64,000 nucleotides of DNA from Verrucomicrobiaceae bacterium. Lineage in GTDB: Bacteria > Verrucomicrobiota > Verrucomicrobiia > Verrucomicrobiales > Akkermansiaceae. How positions within the stretch are numbered: the first letter of the stretch is position 1; every line of letters begins with the position of its first letter. The notes beneath the pieces were generated by a model. It ran no database searches. It was not told where the DNA came from and saw nothing but the letters and a program-made list of their open reading frames with translations. The stretch covers positions 186,001 to 250,000 of the forward strand of contig JAIXWR010000042.1 of NCBI GenBank assembly GCA_027491155.1, given 5' to 3'. Below, in pieces: positions 17,601-25,817 of the stretch. A program made the position numbers and the translations under genes.

Positions 17601-17727
17601 GCGGATCGACCGCGGGGTATTCGCGGACGCCGAGGAAGGTGAAACCGGTGATGCCGAAAAGGATGATGACGAGCGACATCACCGTGGCGAGCACGGGGCG
17701 CTGGATGCTGGTTTCGGCGAGGCTCAC
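14635..17727 (-). CDS. RND efflux transporter, HAE1 family (AcrB/MexF-like)
   Basis: The product is 1030 residues from GTG 17727, the usual family length. It begins with the N-terminal helix (RPVLATVMSLVIILFGITGF). The first porter domain includes YPAVDPPVVTVQTTYPGANP. The central membrane block carries GLVCDDAIVVLENI near residue 410, where the paired Asp residues form the proton relay. A second porter domain and the last six helices (GIIMLVGLVTKNGILIVEFA) follow. It should be the inner-membrane proton/drug antiporter of a tripartite pump. The adaptor gene lies 21 bp upstream in the same operon. No outer-membrane channel gene is present here, so that part must be encoded elsewhere. Confidence 0.95.
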   Translation of the reverse strand: MSLAETSIQRPVLATVMSLVIILFGITGFTFLGVREYPAVDPPVVTVQTTYPGANPQVIASQITEPLEAVINGIAGIRTMASESREERSTITVEFTLDTDLDTAANDVRDRVARAARNLPVDSNPPVVEKADADSTPILFLSLRSDQRDILEVSDLADRLIRERMETIPGVSSVRIFGEKRYAMRLWMDPVKLAVHRVTPLDVQNALDAQNVDLPSGRLEGTATELSLRTLGRLNTPEDFENLIVKEEAGRQIRFRDIGHAELGPENLRTGTKEGGLFSIGVAIIPQPNTNAIAIADEFYKRFEVVKKEIPADVTAEVGYDFTRFVRRSVDEVKETLLIAFGLVALIIFLFLRDWRSTIIPVIAIPVSIVAGFFIMYVAGYSINVLTLVAIVLAIGLVCDDAIVVLENIYSKIEDGMPPLQAAIAGSREIYFAVISTTVALAAVFLPIIFLSGLTGRLFREFGITLAGCVLVSAFVALTLSPMMCRFLLKKHGADANGFYRATEPFFVFLGNSYRTLLRVFLKVRWAAFLILAGNALLIVWLVKVVPRELAPLEDRENIRISVNAPEGSSYEFTESWMDKISTHIEDHVPETYRTFTIMGGMGRTEASIASQNIYLKPPEERTRSQAEIHKQLLEDMASFTGVRAFATQPPTIGDRRSGQPLSYVLQAPDLDKLIAVLPEFLDRAGKSPLLKQIDADLKVNRPEGIISIDRSKAAELGISVEQIARTLEFAYSGRRFGYFLKNGKQYQVIGQMQRQDRNDPGDLKKLFVPAKGGEMVSLDNLVSFEESASPAAIFRFNRSVSATIQGTPAPGKTIGDGIAELDRIAAEVLPDGFQTTLAGQSRDFSESSSSLLFAFLLALVIIYLVLAAQFESFIDPLIIILTVPLSLAGALLTLHFTGQTLNVFSQIGIIMLVGLVTKNGILIVEFANQRKQQGLRKLEAALDASVSRLRPILMTSLATILGILPIALSLGASAGSRQSLGIAVVGGLIFSGILTLFVVPAVYAVFSRELKPADVAARLPGLRSLGEEG

Positions 17728-17748
17728 GCGGCGTTCTATTGGAGGAAG

Positions 17749-18765
17749 TCAGGGCGCGACCGGCTTGACCGGGACGCCGGGGCGCAGGCGGAGGATGTTG
17801 GTGGTGAGGAGTTGGTCGCCTTCGTTCAGACCGCGGAGAACCTGTACCTGGGTGTCGGTCCGCATGCCGATCTCGACTTCCTGGAAGGCCGCCTTTCCGT
17901 CGCGCAGGAGATAGACCCCGTGGCCGCGGGCGGAGGGGACGACGGCTTGGGAAGGGATCGCGAAGCCGTTGCCGACGCTGTCGAGTTGGAGCGTCACCTC
18001 GGCGAAGCCGCCGGGCAGCAGGCCTTCCGGATTCGAGCAGATGCCGCGGATCCGCAGGCTGCGGGTGGCGGCGTCGGCCGCGGGTTCGATCACGGCGATT
18101 TCACCCTCGAAAACCCGGGCGTTGCCGGCGACGGTGAAGGTGAACTTCTGGCCGGTCTTGACCTCCCCGGAGTAGCGTTCGGGCAGGGGGAAATCAACCT
18201 TGATGCGGGACAGGTCCTGCAGGTTCGTCAGCACGGTCTCCGGCTTCAGCAGGGCGCCTTCGCTGACCTGCCGGATGCCGATGCGTCCGGCGAAGGGGGC
18301 CCGGATGCGGGTTTTGGCGAGCTCGACTTCCTTGGTGACTTTCTGGGCCTTGAAGATCTCGACCTCGGCGCGCGCGAGGTCGAATTCCTGGCGGCTGATC
18401 GCCCGCTCGGGCAGCAGGGTTTCGGTGCGGGTGCGGTTGGCCTGGGCGAGGTTCAGCCGGGCCTCGATCTCGGCGATCTCCGCCTTCAGGTCGGCGTCGT
18501 CGAGGATGAAGAGGATCTGGTCCTTTTCGACCGCGGCCCCTTCCGCCACCTCGATCTTGGCGAGCCGCTTGGTCAGCTCCGGAACGATGTCGACCGATTC
18601 ATTCGCCCGCAGCGTGCCCACGGTGCTCACCGTGTTTTCCATCGGGGTCGCCTTGACCTCGAAGACCTCCGCTCCGACCGGTCCCGCGGGGCCCTGGGCC
18701 AGGAGGCGGGCCGATGCGGCGAGCAGGGCGCAGGCGATGAAGGACGGGATGGAATGGGGCATCAT
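17749..18765 (-). CDS. RND efflux periplasmic adaptor (membrane fusion protein)
   Basis: The product is 338 residues from ATG 18765, or 337 from the next ATG at 18762; the longer frame lacks a signal peptide at its start. The first 26 residues (IPSFIACALLAASARLLAQ) form a cleavable signal. A split biotinyl/lipoyl domain (GTLRANESVDIVPELTKRLA, later TRIRAPFAGRIGIRQVSEGA) flanks a coiled-coil hairpin around residues 85-145. Beta-barrel and membrane-proximal domains follow. It links the RND pump encoded 21 bp downstream to an outer-membrane channel. No regulator gene sits beside the pair, so control is not visible. Confidence 0.92.
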   Translation of the reverse strand: MMPHSIPSFIACALLAASARLLAQGPAGPVGAEVFEVKATPMENTVSTVGTLRANESVDIVPELTKRLAKIEVAEGAAVEKDQILFILDDADLKAEIAEIEARLNLAQANRTRTETLLPERAISRQEFDLARAEVEIFKAQKVTKEVELAKTRIRAPFAGRIGIRQVSEGALLKPETVLTNLQDLSRIKVDFPLPERYSGEVKTGQKFTFTVAGNARVFEGEIAVIEPAADAATRSLRIRGICSNPEGLLPGGFAEVTLQLDSVGNGFAIPSQAVVPSARGHGVYLLRDGKAAFQEVEIGMRTDTQVQVLRGLNEGDQLLTTNILRLRPGVPVKPVAP

Positions 18766-18865
18766 GGCTCGACGGGTCCGGTGGGAGTCGCGGGAAACGG
18801 ATTGCTTCCGGATTTTCCCGGGAGGAATCCAGCCGCGGCTCACCGGCCGAGCCTTCCGCCAAACC

Positions 18866-19450
18866 TCACTCCAGCAAAGCCTGAAGTTCCCAGGTCTTCT
18901 TGTCGCGCGGGGTGCCGGGACCGTTGTAGCCGAGCATCCGGAAGCCCTTGGCCTCGGTCTTGCGTTCGGCAAGGGCGGCTTCGAGCGCGGTCTTGGCCTT
19001 GGCGATGTTGTCCTTCGAATCGCTGCCCTGCCAGGTGTAGCTGAGCGTGGTGGTGGCCGGCACGTCGCGGACTTCCACCTTCGCTCCATCGGGGCCGGCG
19101 GTGCCTACCTTCCCGTTCTGATAGAGGAAGGCCATCGAAGCCTGGCGGAGCTTGCCGTCCTCTCCTTCCATCCCCATTTCGACCGGTGCGGTCATCGGGA
19201 TCTCATGCTTCTTGATGTGCATGAAGAGCGTCCAGAAGGCGCTGGTCTCGCCCTTGCCGTTGGTGAAGGCCGCCCGGTAGGCGGGATACTTTTTCTCGCT
19301 GACCTGATCGTAGGGGCCGGGCTTGGGCCAGCCTTCCGGCAGCGGGGCTTCGTCGACGTAGGCGGGCGCGGGCTTCGGTTCCGGCTGGTCGCCGGCCTGG
19401 AGGTTGCAGGCGGCGAGCAGGGCGAAGAGCGGAAAGAATTTCTTTTTCAC
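18866..19450 (-). CDS. SOUL heme-binding family lipoprotein
   Basis: The product is 194 residues from GTG 19450. The first 20 residues form a lipoprotein-like signal with LAAC at 12-15. The mature part carries YDQVSEKKYPAYRAAF and FMHIKKHEIPMTAPVEMGM, the latter being the hallmark IPMTAPV segment of SOUL proteins. SOUL-family proteins bind heme or related tetrapyrroles weakly, and the bacterial role is unclear. It is 37 bp downstream of the dienelactone hydrolase gene and may share its transcript. Family assignment is firm; heme binding here is inferred. Confidence 0.87.
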   Translation of the reverse strand: MKKKFFPLFALLAACNLQAGDQPEPKPAPAYVDEAPLPEGWPKPGPYDQVSEKKYPAYRAAFTNGKGETSAFWTLFMHIKKHEIPMTAPVEMGMEGEDGKLRQASMAFLYQNGKVGTAGPDGAKVEVRDVPATTTLSYTWQGSDSKDNIAKAKTALEAALAERKTEAKGFRMLGYNGPGTPRDKKTWELQALLE

Positions 19451-19487
19451 GAGCGGAAGGAAGCGAGGAAGTGGTTGAGCGCAAGGG

Positions 19488-20258
19488 TCATTTGAAAATC
19501 CTGCCGAAGAATGTCTTCATCGCCTCCCAGGAGGCCTTGTTCGCTTTCTCGTCGTAGGCGGCGCCTTTGGACGGATCGTCACCGGCCATTTTCTGGGTGA
19601 AGGCGTGGACGGCACCGTCGTAGGCGACGAACTCGAGGTCCGCCCCGGCGTCCTTCATCTCCTTCTTGAAGGCGTCCACCTGGGCCGGCGGGACGTAGGG
19701 ATCGACTGCGCCGTGGAGGACCAGCACCTTGGCCTTCACGCCGTCCTTTGTGGCCGCTTTCCCCTCCGCGGCATCGAGGCTGCCGTGGAAAGAGACCACG
19801 CCGGCGATGTCGGCGCCGCTGCGGGCGAGTTCGAGCACGCCGGTGCCGCCGAAGCAGTAGCCGATGGCGGCGATCTTCGCGGGCTCGGTGCGCTCGTCCT
19901 TTTGCAGGACCTCGAGGCCCGCCTTCAGACGGCCGCGGAACAGGTCGCGGTCGCCCTTGTATTTGCCTGCTTCCTGGCCGGCGGCTGGGGGGACCGGGCG
20001 GATGCCTTTGCCGTAGATGTCGGCGGCAAAGACATTGTAGCCGAGCTCCGCGAGCATCCGGGCGCGCATCTTTTCGTAGTCGGTCAGGCCGGTCCACTGG
20101 TGGATCACGAGCACCGCGGGGCGCTTGCCGGTGACGGCATCGTCGTAAACGTGGAAGCCTTCGAGGGTCACGCCGTCGTGCTGGTATTCGACGGTCTTTT
20201 CGACCAGCGCGGCGGAGGCGGATGCGGCGGTAAGGAGGGACAGGGCGAGAACTTTCAT
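19488..20258 (-). CDS. Exported dienelactone hydrolase family protein
   Basis: The product is 256 residues from ATG 20258, which gives a clean signal peptide (MKVLALSLLTAASASAA). The alpha/beta-hydrolase core shows a Cys nucleophile at 135 in IGYCFGGTG, Asp186 in GAVDPYVPP and His218 in DGAVHAFTQK, the Cys-Asp-His triad of the dienelactone hydrolase family. The family hydrolyses dienelactones and other esters; an exported copy next to a SOUL protein is a common unexplained arrangement. The substrate cannot be inferred. It follows the BenE gene by 31 bp, so the three may be co-transcribed. Confidence 0.9.
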   Translation of the reverse strand: MKVLALSLLTAASASAALVEKTVEYQHDGVTLEGFHVYDDAVTGKRPAVLVIHQWTGLTDYEKMRARMLAELGYNVFAADIYGKGIRPVPPAAGQEAGKYKGDRDLFRGRLKAGLEVLQKDERTEPAKIAAIGYCFGGTGVLELARSGADIAGVVSFHGSLDAAEGKAATKDGVKAKVLVLHGAVDPYVPPAQVDAFKKEMKDAGADLEFVAYDGAVHAFTQKMAGDDPSKGAAYDEKANKASWEAMKTFFGRIFK

Positions 20259-20289
20259 CCCTGCGAGCAAAGCGCGATCCGCTGGGCTG

Positions 20290-21453
20290 TCAAACCGACT
20301 TCCGGCGCAGGGCGAGGACGATGCCGCCGGCGACGATGCCCCAGAAGGCCGCGCCGATGCCTAACAGGGTGATGCCGGACAGGGTGACGAAGAAGGTCAT
20401 GGCCGAGGCTTCGCGGTAGTCCTCGTCGCCGAGCGCCGCGGCGAGGGCGTTGCCGATGGTGGTGAGCAGGGCGAGGCCGGCGATGGCGAGGACCAGCTCG
20501 CGCGGGAAGGCGGCGAAGAGGCCGGCGACGGTCGCGCCGAAGATGCCGACGAGCAGGTAGAAGAAAGCGGCGCAGAGCGGGGCCCAGTAGCGGCGGGCGG
20601 GGTCGGGATGGGCTTCGGGGCCGACGCAGAAAGCCGCGGTGATGGCGGCGAGGTTGATGCCGAAGGCACCGAAGGGCGCGAAAAGGAAGGTGGTCACGCC
20701 GGTCCAGCCGATGATTTTCGACACCGGTGCCTCGTAGCCGCCGACGCGGATCGCGGCGAGGCCCGGCAGGTTTTGCGAGGCCATGGTCACGATGAAGAGC
20801 GGGATGCCGGTGCCGATCAGGGCGGGCAGCGACCACTCCGGCGAGGTCCAAACGGGCGTGGTGATTTTCCATGGCACCGCTTCCAGGTGCAGCAGGCCCT
20901 GGGCGGCGGCGATGGCAATGCCGAGCAGGAGGACGAACGGGATGTTCGCCCGCGGCCAGAAACGGCGGCCGGCGACGTAGGCGGCGGCCATGGAAAGGAC
21001 GAGCAGCGGGTTGCGCGGGACCGCGACGAAGGCATCGAGCGCGAAGCGGGCCAGCACCCCGGCCAGCAGCGCCGAGGCGAGCGGCAGGGGGAGCCGCTTC
21101 ATCATCTTTTCAAAGCCGCCGCTAAAGCCGGCGATCATGATCAGCACGGCGCTGAACAGGAAGCAGCCGATCGCTTGAGGCATCGTCAGGTGACCCGCCG
21201 CGGCCGCCGCGCCGATGACCGCCGCGCCGGGGGTGGACCAGGCGATGAGGATCGGCTTCCGGGTGAGGATCGAGAACGCGAAGGTGGGGAGCGCCATGCC
21301 GACGCCGATCGCCCACAGCCACGAAGCCGTCTGATCCGGCGTCGCGCCGAGGGCCTGGGTCGCTTGGAAGATGATCGCGACCGAACTGGTGAAGCCGACC
21401 AGCACCGACACGAAGCCCGCGACGAGGGCGGAGACGGAGAAGTCCTTCAGCAT
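20290..21453 (-). CDS. BenE-family benzoate:H+ symporter-like transporter
   Basis: The product is 387 residues from ATG 21453; the longer frame begins with a low-complexity Arg/Pro stretch. About 11-12 membrane helices are visible. FTSSVAIIFQATQALGATPD and STPGAAVIGAAAAAG match the N-terminal BenE signature, and FGAFGINLAAITAAFCVGPE the conserved second half. BenE proteins are linked to benzoate uptake, though the real substrate is often unknown. No benzoate-degradation gene is nearby apart from the dienelactone hydrolase-like gene downstream, so the link to aromatic compounds is suggestive only. Confidence 0.88.
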   Translation of the reverse strand: MLKDFSVSALVAGFVSVLVGFTSSVAIIFQATQALGATPDQTASWLWAIGVGMALPTFAFSILTRKPILIAWSTPGAAVIGAAAAAGHLTMPQAIGCFLFSAVLIMIAGFSGGFEKMMKRLPLPLASALLAGVLARFALDAFVAVPRNPLLVLSMAAAYVAGRRFWPRANIPFVLLLGIAIAAAQGLLHLEAVPWKITTPVWTSPEWSLPALIGTGIPLFIVTMASQNLPGLAAIRVGGYEAPVSKIIGWTGVTTFLFAPFGAFGINLAAITAAFCVGPEAHPDPARRYWAPLCAAFFYLLVGIFGATVAGLFAAFPRELVLAIAGLALLTTIGNALAAALGDEDYREASAMTFFVTLSGITLLGIGAAFWGIVAGGIVLALRRKSV

Positions 21454-21545
21454 GGCGGCGGTGCGAGACAAGCCGATCCGCCGCCCCGCGGCAACCGTCG
21501 TGAATTTTCCTGTAACGGATCCGCCGGGTTGCTTCTGGGGAGGGT

Positions 21546-23684
21546 ATGACGCCAGACTCCACCGACCGCCGCATGCAATCGCCCGATCCCCATTCACCGC
21601 TCGGCGGGCTTTCCCCGGCGGACCTGCTGCGGCAGGGGGCGGCGGAGGACACGCTGATTGACGGTGCGCGCGAGGCATTCGAGCCGCCGTCACTGTTAGA
21701 GCTGGCGGCGATCTTTCCGCAGTTCGAGATCCTCGAACTGATCGGTCAGGGCGGGATGGGGGCGGTTTACAAGGTCCGGCAACGGCAACTCGATCGCGTG
21801 GTCGCCTTGAAGATCCTGCCGCCCGGTATTGGTGGCGAGGGGGTGTTCGCGGACCGCTTTGCGCGGGAGGCGAAGGCGCTGGCGAAGTTGAATCATCCGG
21901 GCATCGTCACGATTCACGAGTTCGGCTGCAGCGGCGGGCTCTATTTCATCGTGATGGAATTCGTCGACGGGGTGAATCTCCGGCAGTTACTCAAGGGCGG
22001 CCGGATCTCGCCACGGGAAGCGCTGGCGATCGTGCCGCAGATCTGCGACGCGCTGCAATTCGCCCACGACCTCGGGATCGTCCACCGCGACATCAAGCCG
22101 GAGAACCTGCTGATCGACCGTCGCGGCCGGGTGAAGGTCGCGGATTTCGGGCTGGTGAAGCTAGTCGGTGGGGATCCCCAAGAGGAAGCCGCCGCGATCT
22201 TCGCCAGCGGGTTCCTGCAGACGGAGGGCGGCAAGGTGATGGGCACGCCGCGCTACATGGCGCCGGAACAGATCGAGCGGCCGGCGGAGGTCGATCATCG
22301 TGCCGACATCTATGCCCTCGGCGTGGTGTTTTACCAAATGCTGACCGGCGAGCTGCCCGGTGAACGGCTGGAGGTGCCGTCTCGGAAAGTGAGCATCGAC
22401 GTGCGGCTGGACGAGATCGTGCTGCGGGCGCTGGAGAAGGATCCGGAGCTGAGGTTCCAGCAGGCAAGCGTGATGAAGACGCGGGTGGAGGCGACGCGGA
22501 TGAAAGACACGCCAGATGTCAAAGGCGGAAGTCCCCGCTTCGCCGCATGGGGGCGCTGGGGATGGTCGTTACAGATGGTCGGCATCCTGATGTTCTTCGG
22601 CGGTCTCGCAGGCATGTTGCGCTACCCTTCAACTATGATTTACTCCGTATCGCAAAAGTACGAGCTTGCGGGAGGTGATTCCAAGGGAATTGAGGAACGG
22701 CTTGTTGCCATCATACGGAAACACGTGCCGGACGCTTCCGTGGCGAGGAGCAAGGATTCAAGCGAATGGATGGTTACGGTCAGGAACGTGGACGAAAGTA
22801 TTGTGCGGGATGAAAGTCGACGTGTGGTGGATGCCGTGAAGGACGGGATAGGTGAGATGCTGAGACACACCGAGAGCGCTTCCGTTGCCGGCCCGGTCAG
22901 CAGTCATTGGTTCCAGATCATTCGGTGGCTGCTGCTTGCCGGCGTGTGGGCTGGCCTCGCCGGTGGCTTGCTTTTGGTGAGAGTGCCGCCAGCGAATGGA
23001 GGCAAGTTGTTTGGGCAGATCGCTCTGGGCGCGTTGTTGCTATCCGTCCTGCTCGGCGTGATCCGGGTGATGTTCCCGATCACGGGACTGGGAGCACCGG
23101 TTGCGATGGTCGCTGCGTGTCTTGGCTTCGGCGTCGCGGGCCGAGCCACGAGGGAAGGACGTTGGGCATTGATTGGCGGCTGGATCATCCTGTTCATCTG
23201 GAGTGCTCCGATGGCGAACATGGCACCCATGGTGCCTCACCCCCGCCCCCCCGGATTCGAGATCGTGCCGCTGGACCGTGCCGCGATTGGTGGTCCGCCA
23301 GTGCGTACAAGGCCGTCAGTAAAACCTTCCGCAGTTCCCACTCTTGCACTTCGCGAAGAATGCATCTTCTTGATCCGGGATGTCGCAATCCATGAAGTGC
23401 GGCACGGCGAGAATCACCCGACGACGCGGGAGCGGAGATCAAAGCTGGAAGACTTCTTGGATGAGCACCCGGCGTTGCCCGATGCCGAGATGTGCTTGAG
23501 CGCGCCCCTCCAGCTTACGGAGGCACTCAACAGGAAACGCGAACAGGACGTCAGCGGAATGGGGCCGAAGCATCCAAAATCGGTCGCGATCGATGCGGAA
23601 CTCAAGGCTGCGGAGATAACCCTCGCCCTGTGCGCGAGTCGACGGCGGGAAGCAGGGGAAGGAATTGATGTCGAGAAGCCATGA
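21546..23684 (+). CDS. Membrane-anchored serine/threonine protein kinase
   Basis: The product is 712 residues from ATG 21546. The kinase domain spans about 60-330: glycine loop GQGGMGAVYK, Lys89, catalytic loop HRDIKPEN (Asp182), DFG at 200-202 and APEQ activation-segment end. All catalytic residues are present. A short N-terminal segment precedes it. After the kinase come about five membrane helices between residues 345 and 560 and a C-terminal soluble region ending in a helical segment. The stop overlaps the start of an ECF sigma factor gene, so kinase and sigma factor are co-translated. The kinase probably signals to the sigma factor, but this is inference from pairing. Confidence 0.92.
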   Translation: MTPDSTDRRMQSPDPHSPLGGLSPADLLRQGAAEDTLIDGAREAFEPPSLLELAAIFPQFEILELIGQGGMGAVYKVRQRQLDRVVALKILPPGIGGEGVFADRFAREAKALAKLNHPGIVTIHEFGCSGGLYFIVMEFVDGVNLRQLLKGGRISPREALAIVPQICDALQFAHDLGIVHRDIKPENLLIDRRGRVKVADFGLVKLVGGDPQEEAAAIFASGFLQTEGGKVMGTPRYMAPEQIERPAEVDHRADIYALGVVFYQMLTGELPGERLEVPSRKVSIDVRLDEIVLRALEKDPELRFQQASVMKTRVEATRMKDTPDVKGGSPRFAAWGRWGWSLQMVGILMFFGGLAGMLRYPSTMIYSVSQKYELAGGDSKGIEERLVAIIRKHVPDASVARSKDSSEWMVTVRNVDESIVRDESRRVVDAVKDGIGEMLRHTESASVAGPVSSHWFQIIRWLLLAGVWAGLAGGLLLVRVPPANGGKLFGQIALGALLLSVLLGVIRVMFPITGLGAPVAMVAACLGFGVAGRATREGRWALIGGWIILFIWSAPMANMAPMVPHPRPPGFEIVPLDRAAIGGPPVRTRPSVKPSAVPTLALREECIFLIRDVAIHEVRHGENHPTTRERRSKLEDFLDEHPALPDAEMCLSAPLQLTEALNRKREQDVSGMGPKHPKSVAIDAELKAAEITLALCASRRREAGEGIDVEKP

Positions 23685-24391
23685 ACATGCCGGACGATCT
23701 CTTCGCCACCACCCGCTGGACCCTCGTGATGGCGGCCGGCGGGGCCGAGGCGGCGGGGGCTTTGGAACAACTGTGCGCGGCCTATTGGTTTCCCGTCTAC
23801 GCCTATGTCCGCCGCCGGGGATTCACCCGGGAGGATGCGGAAGACCTGACGCAGGGATTTTTCGCCAGCCTGCTGAGGCGCGGCGACATCGCCGGGTTGC
23901 GGCAGGAGAACGGGAAGTTTCGCGCCTTTCTGCTGGCCGCGGTGAAGCACTTTCTTTCGAACGAGCGCGACAAGCTGGGCCGGCAGAAGCGCGGTGGCGG
24001 GGCATTGCACCTGTCGCTGGATTGGCAGGAAGCGGATGCGCGCTTCCGCCTCGCCGACAAGTCCTCGCTTCCGCCCGATGCGGCATACGACCGCGAGTGG
24101 GCGACGGCCTTGCTGGAGCGGGTGCTCGTCACTTTGGAATCCGAAGCGGTGGCGGCGGGGGAAGGCAGGCGTTTCGGACATCTCCGGAGTTATCTGTCCT
24201 TCGACCGCGAGCAAATCCCCTACGCCACGGCGGCGGCTGCGCTGGGCATCGACGAGGGCGCGGTGCGGGTCGCGGTGCATCGCCTGCGCGGCCTTTACCG
24301 GCGGCGGCTCCGCGAGGAGATCGCAAGGACGCTGGCGGCACCGGATCAGGTCGATGAAGAGCTGCGGGTGCTGATGGACGCTTTCCAATGA
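23681..24391 (+). CDS. ECF-type RNA polymerase sigma factor
   Basis: The product is 236 residues from ATG 23681, which overlaps the kinase stop (ATGA). Region 2 reads YVRRRGFTREDAEDLTQGFF followed by RFRLADKS further on. Region 4 is near YATAAAALGIDEGAVRVAVH. The LTQGFF motif and the long linker are typical of the sigma-factor group found with Ser/Thr kinases in Verrucomicrobia and Planctomycetes. No anti-sigma gene is adjacent, so the kinase may be the controlling partner. In many related loci the sigma gene precedes the kinase; here the order is reversed. Confidence 0.9.
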   Translation: MNMPDDLFATTRWTLVMAAGGAEAAGALEQLCAAYWFPVYAYVRRRGFTREDAEDLTQGFFASLLRRGDIAGLRQENGKFRAFLLAAVKHFLSNERDKLGRQKRGGGALHLSLDWQEADARFRLADKSSLPPDAAYDREWATALLERVLVTLESEAVAAGEGRRFGHLRSYLSFDREQIPYATAAAALGIDEGAVRVAVHRLRGLYRRRLREEIARTLAAPDQVDEELRVLMDAFQ

Positions 24392-24458
24392 CGCGTTCGA
24401 ACCGCGCGGGTTCTCCTTTAGGATCGCTTGTTCCACCTGCAGGGAGCATGGTGGCTCC

Positions 24459-25364
24459 ATGAACCTGCGATCCATGCGTCCGGGCGAGGAAGGGGACATC
24501 GCCGCTTTGATCCATCGGTCCACCAACGCGTGGTATCGGGAAAAACTCGGGCACGAGATCTTCGCGGGGACGCCGGAGGATTGCCGGATCTTTCCGGAGA
24601 CCTACGAGGAGCTCGATCCGGGCTGCTGCCTGGTGGCGGAGATCGAGGGCCGGATCGCCGGGTCGTGCTTTTACCATCCGCGGGACACGCATGTCGGGCT
24701 CGGCATCATGAACGCCGCTCCGGAGTTCGCGGGGCGCGGCGTGGCGAAGGCGCTTCTAACAGAAATCCTGGAGCGGGCGGGCGAACTGCCGGTGAGGCTG
24801 GTATCGAGCGCGATGAACCTCGATTCCTACTCGCTCTACACCCGCGCCGGCTTTTGTCCGGTGGCGGTGTATCAAGACATGGTCTTGCCGGCCGACCGTC
24901 CGCTTGCGCCGCCGCCGATGATTCCCGGCAAGGTGCGGAAGGCGGACGCGGCGGATTTGTTCGCGATGGTGGATTTGGAAAGCGAGGTCGCGGGCATCCG
25001 GCGGGCCAAGGACCTGTCGCATTTCCTCCGCAGCCCTGGCGGGCACTGGACGACCTTCGTGCACCGCGATCTGGCGGGGAAAATCGACGGCTGGCTGGCG
25101 TCCATCGATCACCCCGGCTGCCGGATGATCGGGCCGGGGGTGATGCGGGAAGACGGCGTGGCTTTGGCGCTGATCCACGCGCAACTGGCGCACCGCCGCG
25201 GCACCTCGCCCGTCTTCCTGGTGCCGACGCACGAAGCGGCGCTGGTGGCCGAACTGTACGGCTGGGGCTGCCGCAACGTGGAGCTGCACTTTGCCCAGGT
25301 CCACGGAGCCAGCGCCCCGCCGCAGGGAGTCGTCATGCCGAGTTTTCTTCCGGAGAGCGGGTGA
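24459..25364 (+). CDS. GNAT family N-acetyltransferase
   Basis: The product is 301 residues from ATG 24459. The first 140 residues form a GNAT domain with the acetyl-CoA binding motif GRGVAKALLTEILE and the later SYSLYTRAGFCPVAVY. Residues about 155-290 (GKVRKADAADLFAMVDLESE, then DGVALALIHAQLAHRRGTSP) look like a second, degenerate GNAT domain. The target is unknown; it could be a small amine or a protein. The 3' end overlaps the convergent membrane-protein gene by 32 bp. Confidence 0.85.
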   Translation: MNLRSMRPGEEGDIAALIHRSTNAWYREKLGHEIFAGTPEDCRIFPETYEELDPGCCLVAEIEGRIAGSCFYHPRDTHVGLGIMNAAPEFAGRGVAKALLTEILERAGELPVRLVSSAMNLDSYSLYTRAGFCPVAVYQDMVLPADRPLAPPPMIPGKVRKADAADLFAMVDLESEVAGIRRAKDLSHFLRSPGGHWTTFVHRDLAGKIDGWLASIDHPGCRMIGPGVMREDGVALALIHAQLAHRRGTSPVFLVPTHEAALVAELYGWGCRNVELHFAQVHGASAPPQGVVMPSFLPESG

Positions 25365-25767
25365 GGCTAGAGTTGCGCCACGCGAGGAACTCCGCCATGT
25401 CTTCCCGATCAGCGACCCAGCACAAGGACGCGAATTTCAGGTCCATGTTCTCCAGTCTCCAAGAGCGGGGAGCTTCACCCTTCCAGACCGGGAGAACTTC
25501 GATGCGATCCGGAAACACATGAAACAGTGCACGCTTCCGGAGTTTGGAGGCGGCTCGCAGTGAGAGGCTCATTGTGAAGACCAGCCCTGCGCTTAACATC
25601 TTCTCCCTCGGCCCGTACGCAGAAAAAGCAACTGCCAAAGCCAAAAGGACGGCCGACATCGCGAACAGGAAAATTCGGCACCATCCGCTGTAGCGAACCG
25701 ACATCACGAGTTCCGGATCATCCGCCGGAACTGTGGATGAGGCTTTCGGCGGATCGTAGGGATTCAC
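25333..25767 (-). CDS. Small membrane protein of the MNPYDPP type
   Basis: The product is 144 residues from GTG 25767. The N-terminus MNPYDPPKA is a recurring start of small membrane proteins in Verrucomicrobia and Planctomycetes. Two membrane helices (IFLFAMSAVLLALAVAFSAY, then MLSAGLVFTMSLSLRAA) are followed by a PH-like soluble domain (HVFPDRIEVLPVWKGEAPRS). Base composition is slightly lower in GC than the neighbours. No function is known. Its 3' end overlaps that of the GNAT gene on the other strand. Confidence 0.65.
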   Translation of the reverse strand: MNPYDPPKASSTVPADDPELVMSVRYSGWCRIFLFAMSAVLLALAVAFSAYGPREKMLSAGLVFTMSLSLRAASKLRKRALFHVFPDRIEVLPVWKGEAPRSWRLENMDLKFASLCWVADREDMAEFLAWRNSSLTRSPEENSA

Positions 25768-25817
25768 GGGATGGTCAGTTCATCCGAATGGTGCCCGCAC
25801 CTTCGAGCGACGGTGAC

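Noticed and set aside
15040-19044. 1334-codon plus-strand open frame
   Set aside because: It runs antisense through the RND pump, the adaptor and the SOUL gene, all of which have clear motifs on the minus strand.
24428-25522. Second plus-strand frame over the GNAT gene
   Set aside because: It is a +1 shadow of the acetyltransferase and lacks the acetyl-CoA motif found in the chosen frame.
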